A stretch of DNA of 64,000 nucleotides. Source: an endosymbiont of Escarpia spicata. Its GTDB lineage: Bacteria > Pseudomonadota > Gammaproteobacteria > Chromatiales > Chromatiaceae. How positions within the stretch are numbered: the stretch's first letter is position 1; the number at the start of each line of letters is the position of its first letter. This document shows, in pieces, positions 56,743-64,000 of this stretch. The stretch covers positions 58,501 through 122,500 of the forward strand of contig QFXE01000013.1 of assembly GCA_003349915.1 (NCBI GenBank). Reading direction: 5' to 3'. The notes under the pieces are model-generated. The model was not told the origin of the DNA. It saw nothing but the letters and a program-made list of their open reading frames with translations, and made no database searches. Both the position numbers and the translations under genes were made by a program.

Positions 56743-57673
56743 CGTTTCCACAATCAATCACGTTGCGCTCGATTCCCGGGAAAGCTTGCGTGAGGCTCCC
56801 CCACTTATCGTCCGAAATAGGGGGAGTATTCTTATAGCTATATTCAAGTCTATAAGAGGACTGTTTTCTCACTCTTGGTCGCACCTCAACATTAAAACCC
56901 TTATCTGCGATCAGCTTTTTCCTGGCCTCAGCCCGGTCTTCATTTCGAAAGAGTCCCAGAGAGATGGCATGGGCAAGTTCACCGCTGGTAAATCGCCAGA
57001 GATCCGTAACACCGGCACCTTTCAATCTTTTTACTGTGGCTACAGCGGCTGCACGATCTTTCTGTGGGGGAACCACCACCCAATAGCCGGCCTGCTCTTT
57101 CACAGACTCTGTCTTCAACCGTGTTTTTACGTCCATAGCCAATAGCCTGATGGACAGTGTATCCACCATGGCACGCTTGGGTAGTGGGCCAATACTTACA
57201 CAGGTAGTGGTATCGACGAGGGCTTTCTCAGGCTCATCCGTAGTGACTATCTCCTCTACTGGAAGAATAATTGGCTTCGCAATCTGGGGTTCCAAAACCG
57301 CCACAGCAGGAAGTTCAGCCTCCTGTTTCTCCTCTTCCGAACCTTTCTCCAGGACAGGTTCAGGCGTCACTTCCCCATATGTCTCCCCGCTATCAGCCAC
57401 TATTGTCTGAGCAGGCTCAGGCCTTGGAGTTAAGCTCTCCTCAGAAGCGGAGGGCGCTGCAGGTTCTTCTGTTACCTCAACCGGCAAATCGTTCAGGATT
57501 TCGAACTTCTGCTCAGATTGAGGCTCAACCTCAACCGGCACCTCACTCAGCAAGATCAAGGTTGCAACCCCATCAGAGCTCAGGTGGCCGTTACGGGAAA
57601 CCGGCTGCTGTGGATAGGCCCAGATGAAAACACCGATATTGGCAAGTAGAAGCAGGAAAAACAGCCATTTCAT
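56717..57673 (-). CDS. SPOR-domain membrane protein
   Basis: A 318-residue inner-membrane protein: one N-terminal helix (KWLFFLLLLANIGVFIWAY), a long acidic Pro/Glu-rich periplasmic linker (about 45-155), and a C-terminal SPOR-like region (YWVVVPPQKDRAAAVATVKR, ISLGLFRNEDRAEARKKLI). SPOR domains bind glycan strands at division sites. Its start overlaps the coaX stop by four bases (ATGA), and coaX-SPOR pairing is common in this class. Confidence 0.85.
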   Translation of the reverse strand: MKWLFFLLLLANIGVFIWAYPQQPVSRNGHLSSDGVATLILLSEVPVEVEPQSEQKFEILNDLPVEVTEEPAAPSASEESLTPRPEPAQTIVADSGETYGEVTPEPVLEKGSEEEKQEAELPAVAVLEPQIAKPIILPVEEIVTTDEPEKALVDTTTCVSIGPLPKRAMVDTLSIRLLAMDVKTRLKTESVKEQAGYWVVVPPQKDRAAAVATVKRLKGAGVTDLWRFTSGELAHAISLGLFRNEDRAEARKKLIADKGFNVEVRPRVRKQSSYRLEYSYKNTPPISDDKWGSLTQAFPGIERNVIDCGNVATSGIKE

Positions 57674-58416
57674 GCGTTGTCCCTCAGCCCGGCAACTATC
57701 GCCACGCCATTTAGAACAAGATTTGGTTCATGCCGTTTTGGCAACAGCACCCCATCCAGCAGTTGGCCTGCTGCACCCCCGGTCAAAAGAGAGAGAACCG
57801 GCTGATCCAGTTTTTTACTCAATCTATCTCTCATTTCATTTATCAGTGACTTTGTTGCGTTGATCCCACCGGAAAGAATAGCCGATGCGGTATCGGTCGC
57901 AACAAAGTCTATCGACTCAGCGTCTTCAAGTTCCAAAATCGCCGTACCGCCCAGAAGGCTTTCTTTCATCATCTCGAGACCAGGAATGATCAGGCCACCA
58001 AGATGCCTGCCCTCAGCGTCTATTGCATCTATTGTGGTTGCCGTTCCACAGTCTACGATAAGGCAGGGCTGATGAGAAATCGCTCTGCCGGCCAATAGAG
58101 CCATCCAGCGATCCACCCCGAGTTGTTCCGGCTGACGATATCCATTCACCACACCTGCCTGGGCGCGTCTTGATACAACAAATTCCGATTCGATCAGCCA
58201 ATTGCGGCGTACCCAGCGGGAAACCTCCGTGTCAACCTTCTCACCTGCAACACTCGAAATCCATACTGATGCAGGCTGCTCTATATTTTGCCAGCATCGA
58301 TCCAACCAGACACCTATATCAGCGCCATAGGCTTCACGAAATATTTCACCTTTTCGCAGCCCTTCATAACTACACCATTTAAGGTAGCTGTTTCCAACAT
58401 CCAGAAGAAGATTCAC
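57670..58416 (-). CDS. coaX: Type III pantothenate kinase
   Basis: A 248-residue ASKHA-fold kinase, first step of CoA synthesis. LLLDVGNSYLKW (phosphate loop), GVDRWMALL, LIVDCGTATTIDAID and GGLIIPGLEMM are the CoaX signatures. It overlaps birA by four bases upstream and the SPOR gene downstream, the common birA-coaX order of organisms without type I CoaA. Confidence 0.95.
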   Translation of the reverse strand: MNLLLDVGNSYLKWCSYEGLRKGEIFREAYGADIGVWLDRCWQNIEQPASVWISSVAGEKVDTEVSRWVRRNWLIESEFVVSRRAQAGVVNGYRQPEQLGVDRWMALLAGRAISHQPCLIVDCGTATTIDAIDAEGRHLGGLIIPGLEMMKESLLGGTAILELEDAESIDFVATDTASAILSGGINATKSLINEMRDRLSKKLDQPVLSLLTGGAAGQLLDGVLLPKRHEPNLVLNGVAIVAGLRDNA

Positions 58417-59405
58417 TGTTCTTCCAGCTCCCCGTGCCTGAGGGAAACCTCTCCGGCGTAAAAACGCCGCAACTTTCCGTCAATTTCGAGCAGCAATGCA
58501 CCTGTTTCATCAATACCCCGATGTCGGCCTTCATACTCCTGGGAGGCACTGCACAAGCTGATAGTTTCTCCTGTCAGCAGATCATGACGTTGCCATTCAT
58601 CGATAAAGGCAGCAAGTCCTGAGCGCCGGTAGGTCAGTATCACATCAACAAGATTGTCGATGAGCTTGGCAACAATCCGGTTACGAGGAATTTCAGTTTC
58701 ATCCGAAATGGAAACCAGGTCCACCCACGGCTGATCGATGGCGTCGCCGTGTTCGCCAATGCGCGTGTTCAACCCTATCCCTATGACCACCTGAGAGGGG
58801 CCTTCAGCTTCGCCAACCACTTCGAGCAACAGTCCAGCAAGTTTACGCCCTTGCCACAAAACATCATTGGGCCATTTTAACCCGACACCCTGATAGCCCA
58901 ACCCCTGCAAGGTGCGAATAATTGCAATGCCCGCAGCCAGACTGAGCCCACCGAGTCCCATCGGCCCAGTCTCAAAACGCCACAGCAATGAAAGATAGAT
59001 GTTGCTGCCAAATGGGGAGATCCACTGCCTGCCATGACGCCCCTTGCCAGCCGACTGCTGTTCAGAGAGGCAGACAGTGCCGGAAACCGCACCATCGGCA
59101 CCTTTCTGCATGAGCCAAGTATTGGTTGAATCTATCGCATTGTGTATGTGAATCGTATTGATATGGCGAGATGAAAACTCTGCCATTGACTGGGCAATTT
59201 GCCCCGAATCAAGAAGCTCAATGGGATGAGAAAGACGGTAACCTTTTCCTCGCACAGAATGGATATTCTGCCCCAGCAGGTCACCTAGAGAGTGGATATG
59301 TTTCCAAACTGCCGCACGGCTGATACCCAATGCGCCCGCCAGGGTTTCACCGGAGTGAAACCGTCCATCGGACATGGCACGTATCAATCTAGTTTTCGTA
59401 TCCAT
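58413..59405 (-). CDS. birA: Biotin-protein ligase / biotin operon repressor
   Basis: A 330-residue protein with an N-terminal winged helix (LAGALGISRAAVWKHIHSLG), so DNA binding is expected as well as ligation. The central ligase domain has the biotinyl-AMP motif SAGKGRHGRQW and VGLKWPNDVLWQGRKLAG, and a C-terminal SH3-like domain follows. Overlaps: 17 bases with the M61 peptidase upstream and four with coaX downstream. Confidence 0.95.
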   Translation of the reverse strand: MDTKTRLIRAMSDGRFHSGETLAGALGISRAAVWKHIHSLGDLLGQNIHSVRGKGYRLSHPIELLDSGQIAQSMAEFSSRHINTIHIHNAIDSTNTWLMQKGADGAVSGTVCLSEQQSAGKGRHGRQWISPFGSNIYLSLLWRFETGPMGLGGLSLAAGIAIIRTLQGLGYQGVGLKWPNDVLWQGRKLAGLLLEVVGEAEGPSQVVIGIGLNTRIGEHGDAIDQPWVDLVSISDETEIPRNRIVAKLIDNLVDVILTYRRSGLAAFIDEWQRHDLLTGETISLCSASQEYEGRHRGIDETGALLLEIDGKLRRFYAGEVSLRHGELEEQ

Positions 59406-61206
59406 TCGATATCAGCCATTCGGACTGGCGCAGCTGATGCTCTTTCGGCAGGTCAACAGGAAGACAAAAGACGCAGGTATCGGCTGGGGCAGGCATTGGT
59501 TGGAGTTCAAACTCCATCATTTCATCACGTCGAAAAGCATGCACGGTTACGGATTTTCCAAGCGCACAGTCTGAGATTGCTTTTTCGAGTTTTTGCCCAC
59601 TAACCTTTAAATGATCAACCGCGATGATAATATCACCTGCAGACAGACCGGCAGCCTGCGCTGCGCCGCCATCAAAAACCTGAAGCAACTTTGCCTCCAC
59701 AGCCTGGGGCGAAAGACGCGCACCGATCACCGGTTTTGCCGCCTCGCTAGCTGGCATTTCATCGACGACACGCCCATTGTCTGAAGAGGATTGAGCAGGC
59801 AGCAAGCGCATCTCCACGCCAAACTTTTCCAGCAGATCAGCTACCGGCAGATCGGCCGTTGAACGAGCACCCTGATCAAATAAGTCCGAAAGATCTAGAC
59901 CAGACACTTCGGTGGCAACCGTTTCAAAACCACCCTCTGGCACCCCCTGCCCTGTTGCTCCATGCCTGCGCCACATCTCACGCATAACATGATCCAATGA
60001 TTTCTCTCCATCCGTCTGCAAACGGATGTGCAGATCAATCACTAGCGCAAAGATCGCCCCTTTTGTGTAGTAACTGACAATCGCATTAGGGGCGTTTTCG
60101 TCCTGCTTGTAGAATTTGGTCCAGGCATCGAAACTGGATTCCTCAAGCGTTTGTTTAAACCTGCCACTGGCCCGCATAACACGGGTAACCGTTTCTGCGA
60201 GTAGTTCAAAGTAGGATTTCCTATCGATGCATCCACTCCGAATCAATGCCAGTTCATCGTAATAAGAGGTAATACCTTCAAATACCCACAATTGGCGAGT
60301 GTATACCTCCTGCGTAACACCTTCCTCCTGAAACACCGCAGGCATAATCCTTTTGATGTTCCACAGATGAAAATATTCGTGGCTGCAGAGGCCAAGAAGG
60401 CGTCGATAGCCTTTGGGCATCTCCCGCATACCCTTCAACGGAAGATCGTCCCTGCTTGTCAGCAGACTGGTTGAATTTCGGTGTTCAAGACCACCATAAC
60501 CATCACCAACAACTGTGAGAAGAAACAGATAATCGCGGACCGGTAACTCTCCAAACAAACCAACATGTTGGCTACAAATTCTCTCAAGATCGGAACACAA
60601 TCGCTTAAGATCACATCTTTGTCGACCGCTGATCGCGATGCAGTGGGGCACATCTGAAACTGTAAAATCCGCCTCTGTGACGTCTCCAATTTCGACTGGA
60701 TGATCCAGCAACTCCTCATAATTTAAAGCGTGATATTGGCCAAACCCCCGTTTATCAACCTCAACCTTTTCCATTGAGGTCGCCACTTTCCAGTCATCGA
60801 ACTGTTGACCTACCGAGCTAAGAATCGTCAACAGGCAAGTTACCTCATCCTGATTACTGACTCCAAGCAGCAAGCTGGATCCGTTGAAATAGGCATGTGT
60901 GGTATCGAGGTGGGCGGCTCTAACGGAGAGGTCCCAAGCATAAACTGTGTAGATTAGCGTAATGGGACCAGATGCAGGTGCACAGCGCCAACTCTGCTTA
61001 TCCAGTTTCTCAACCTGAATAGATCCCATCTCATCTGAGGCTTCAATCGTGATGATATGGCGGGAAAAATCCCTGATCATGTAACTGCCACGGATCCATG
61101 CTGGAAGATAGAAGGTCTGCCCAAGCTTGTCAGGCTTTCGGACTCTCAAAGTCACCTCAAAAAGGTGGGCTTCGGGCGACTTCATCACTACCTGATATTC
61201 AATCAT
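59389..61206 (-). CDS. M61-family metallopeptidase with PDZ domain
   Basis: A 605-residue protein of the glycyl aminopeptidase family. A beta-rich N-terminal domain (FYLPAWIRGSYMIRDFSRH) is followed by the catalytic domain with zinc motif HEYFH in GLCSHEYFHLWNIKR and a downstream Glu in FEGITSYYDEL. A C-terminal PDZ domain (GGAAQAAGLSAGDIIIAVD) probably selects substrates. No signal peptide is visible from the chosen start, so it is likely cytoplasmic. The ATG at 61206 overlaps the upstream stop as ATGA; an ATG at 61218 is possible. Confidence 0.9.
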   Translation of the reverse strand: MIEYQVVMKSPEAHLFEVTLRVRKPDKLGQTFYLPAWIRGSYMIRDFSRHIITIEASDEMGSIQVEKLDKQSWRCAPASGPITLIYTVYAWDLSVRAAHLDTTHAYFNGSSLLLGVSNQDEVTCLLTILSSVGQQFDDWKVATSMEKVEVDKRGFGQYHALNYEELLDHPVEIGDVTEADFTVSDVPHCIAISGRQRCDLKRLCSDLERICSQHVGLFGELPVRDYLFLLTVVGDGYGGLEHRNSTSLLTSRDDLPLKGMREMPKGYRRLLGLCSHEYFHLWNIKRIMPAVFQEEGVTQEVYTRQLWVFEGITSYYDELALIRSGCIDRKSYFELLAETVTRVMRASGRFKQTLEESSFDAWTKFYKQDENAPNAIVSYYTKGAIFALVIDLHIRLQTDGEKSLDHVMREMWRRHGATGQGVPEGGFETVATEVSGLDLSDLFDQGARSTADLPVADLLEKFGVEMRLLPAQSSSDNGRVVDEMPASEAAKPVIGARLSPQAVEAKLLQVFDGGAAQAAGLSAGDIIIAVDHLKVSGQKLEKAISDCALGKSVTVHAFRRDEMMEFELQPMPAPADTCVFCLPVDLPKEHQLRQSEWLISNGYEN

Positions 61207-61838
61207 TGCGACATCCACACTGAAACAGCATTCTCAGCCTGAGCATTTACAGGTCTGGCAACCAGCCCAGAGACAGAGGCAGTAACTAGATATTCGGCAC
61301 CATCTGCCAACGGCATGTAGACCGAACTACCAAAATATGTATCTATCAAACCTGACATATCAACCAGTTGATTGGATAGATTCAGCAGAAGGCCGCCACC
61401 GGCAGAGAACTCATAGATATTCTTGACAGCTTTATTGGTGTCATTATGTCTTCCAGAAAATCTTTCCAAGCGAACCAAAGGTTCGTTACCAAACATTATC
61501 GTCCAAGGCTTAAATTTCACAAAGCGTGCATCCAGTTGCCATTGATTGGCAAAGAGAATAAATTTTTCATTGTCCGCATGACTATGTTCTATCCTCACCT
61601 GGAAACCCGTTTCTGTTTTCTGACTGGTAATCCTCGCAACCTCCATTTCATGCGTGAGTTTCTGATAGGTATAGAGGTTTGTAGCAAGGAGTAGCAGTAA
61701 GAATCCAAAAAGCACAAGAGGAAAACCAATCAGGCCCGTCACTACTCCGGTCAACAGTCTTCTTTTAAAAAGCGCACGAAGCCCAAACAAAAGCACGCTT
61801 AGACCCGCTATCAATAATATGAGTGAAATGATCATCAA
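61203..61838 (-). CDS. Two-helix membrane protein of unknown function
   Basis: A 211-residue protein with two N-terminal membrane helices (IISLILLIAGLSVLLFGL and GLIGFPLVLFGFLLLLLA) and a 150-residue domain rich in beta strands after them. That domain contains LFANQWQLDARFVKFKPW and a Gly-rich turn FSAGGGLLLNL. I cannot name the family. It is the first gene of the unit that continues with the M61 peptidase, birA, coaX and the SPOR gene; the M61 start overlaps its stop, so a shared task with the peptidase is possible. Confidence 0.78.
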   Translation of the reverse strand: MMIISLILLIAGLSVLLFGLRALFKRRLLTGVVTGLIGFPLVLFGFLLLLLATNLYTYQKLTHEMEVARITSQKTETGFQVRIEHSHADNEKFILFANQWQLDARFVKFKPWTIMFGNEPLVRLERFSGRHNDTNKAVKNIYEFSAGGGLLLNLSNQLVDMSGLIDTYFGSSVYMPLADGAEYLVTASVSGLVARPVNAQAENAVSVWMSQ

Positions 61839-61885
61839 TTTACATTGTATGTCTGATTCCGTTTCAAATATTTTGTTTCATACAA

Positions 61886-61922
61886 TAAAAAAACCCCGAA
61901 CCATAAAATGATCCGGGGTTTA
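61886..61922 (-). terminator. Terminator of the rRNA operon
   Basis: On the minus strand AACCCCG and CGGGGTT form a 7-bp stem closed by a 15-base loop, followed by a T run. It lies about 10 bases beyond 5S rRNA. Confidence 0.9.
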
Positions 61923-61930
61923 GAATAAAA

Positions 61931-62048
61931 GCCTGGCAGTGACCTACTTTCACATGGGGAGACCCCACACTATCATCGGCGCTAAGTCGTTTCACTTCCG
62001 AGTTCGGGATGGGATCGGGTGGTACCAACTCGCTATGGCCGCCAGGCA
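61931..62048 (-). rRNA. rrf: 5S ribosomal RNA
   Basis: The minus strand begins TGCCTGGCGGCCATAGCGAG and contains CCCGATCCCATCCCGAACTC and GAAACGACTTAGCGCCGATG, the universal 5S pattern. The ends GCCTGGC and GCCAGGC pair as helix I. Confidence 0.97.
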
Positions 62049-62151
62049 AACTGGCTCGAAAGGATGAGTTCTCATCCCTTCAAATTTGGTTAGATCGCTT
62101 GTAGCGTTGGATATGCACTCAACCAGCACCCAAAACACTTGGGTGTTATAT

Positions 62152-64000
<1,849 letters not shown>

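Overview
The window looks like chromosomal core DNA of a moderately GC-rich gammaproteobacterium. The gene order pilS-pilR-pilA-pilB-pilC-pilD-coaE-rplU-rpmA-obgE-proB and rpsT/murJ-ribF-ileS-lspA is typical of that class. A DsrC/TusE-family sulfur-carrier homologue, diheme cytochrome c4, a monoheme c5-like cytochrome, a periplasmic copper chaperone and an FNR-type regulator fit a respiring, possibly sulfur-oxidising organism of the Chromatiales/Thiotrichales type. This placement is inferred from gene content, not from a tree.

Layout. 1-2.9 kb: end of bamD, glnB, nadE and a small membrane/zinc-ribbon protein. 2.9-11.7 kb: type IV pilus block (pilS, pilR, two pilin genes, pilB, pilC, pilD) with a readable sigma-54 promoter and upstream activator sites before pilA. 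11.7-15.4 kb: coaE, rplU-rpmA, obgE, proB. 16-22.8 kb: rpsT diverging from murJ, then ribF, ileS, lspA. 22.9-31.8 kb: DsrC-like protein, a chimeric 1141-residue hybrid histidine kinase, a TAXI-type solute-binding protein, a zinc-ribbon hypothetical, a diguanylate cyclase and an endonuclease/exonuclease/phosphatase protein. 31.9-35.9 kb: two cytochromes c, a copper chaperone, a HIT-like protein and a UPF0114 protein. 36-38.9 kb: rapA, interrupted by a one-base deletion. 39.1-42.4 kb: an apparent three-gene operon (single-domain response regulator, CheC-type phosphatase, PAS-GGDEF-EAL protein). 42.5-48.9 kb: rsuA, rhlE, an fnr homologue, thiC with a TPP riboswitch, pcm-like methyltransferase. 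49-56.3 kb: lipopolysaccharide genes waaA, hldE and msbA, with two oxidoreductases overlapping upstream of waaA. 56.6-61.8 kb: tRNA-Thr and a tightly overlapping five-gene unit (membrane protein, M61 peptidase, birA, coaX, SPOR protein). 61.9-64 kb: 5S rRNA and the 3' part of 23S rRNA, minus strand.

The non-coding DNA is unusually rich in dispersed repeats. There is a 0.5-0.65 kb element made of successive hairpins (two copies in opposite orientation, 15.4 and 52.3 kb). Three copies of a 65-80 bp GTAGGGTG...CACCCTAC palindrome lie at 10.7, 23.3 and 48.9 kb. Three copies of a ~90 bp TGTAGGCC...GGCCTACA element lie at 5.9, 19.3 and 39.0 kb. Heptamer tandem arrays attached to a shared core lie at 6.0, 18.0-18.3 and 38.9-39.2 kb. 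One heptamer array has been absorbed into the 3' end of the PAS-GGDEF-EAL gene. I see no transposase, integrase, phage gene or CRISPR array.

The points most worth a second look are the repeat families, the kinase that appears to have been made by fusion inside a receiver domain, the rapA frameshift, the apparent CTG start of murJ, the kinase-less response regulator/CheC/c-di-GMP operon, the DsrC-like protein with altered cysteine spacing, and a structured, possibly 6S-like RNA region near 56.4 kb.
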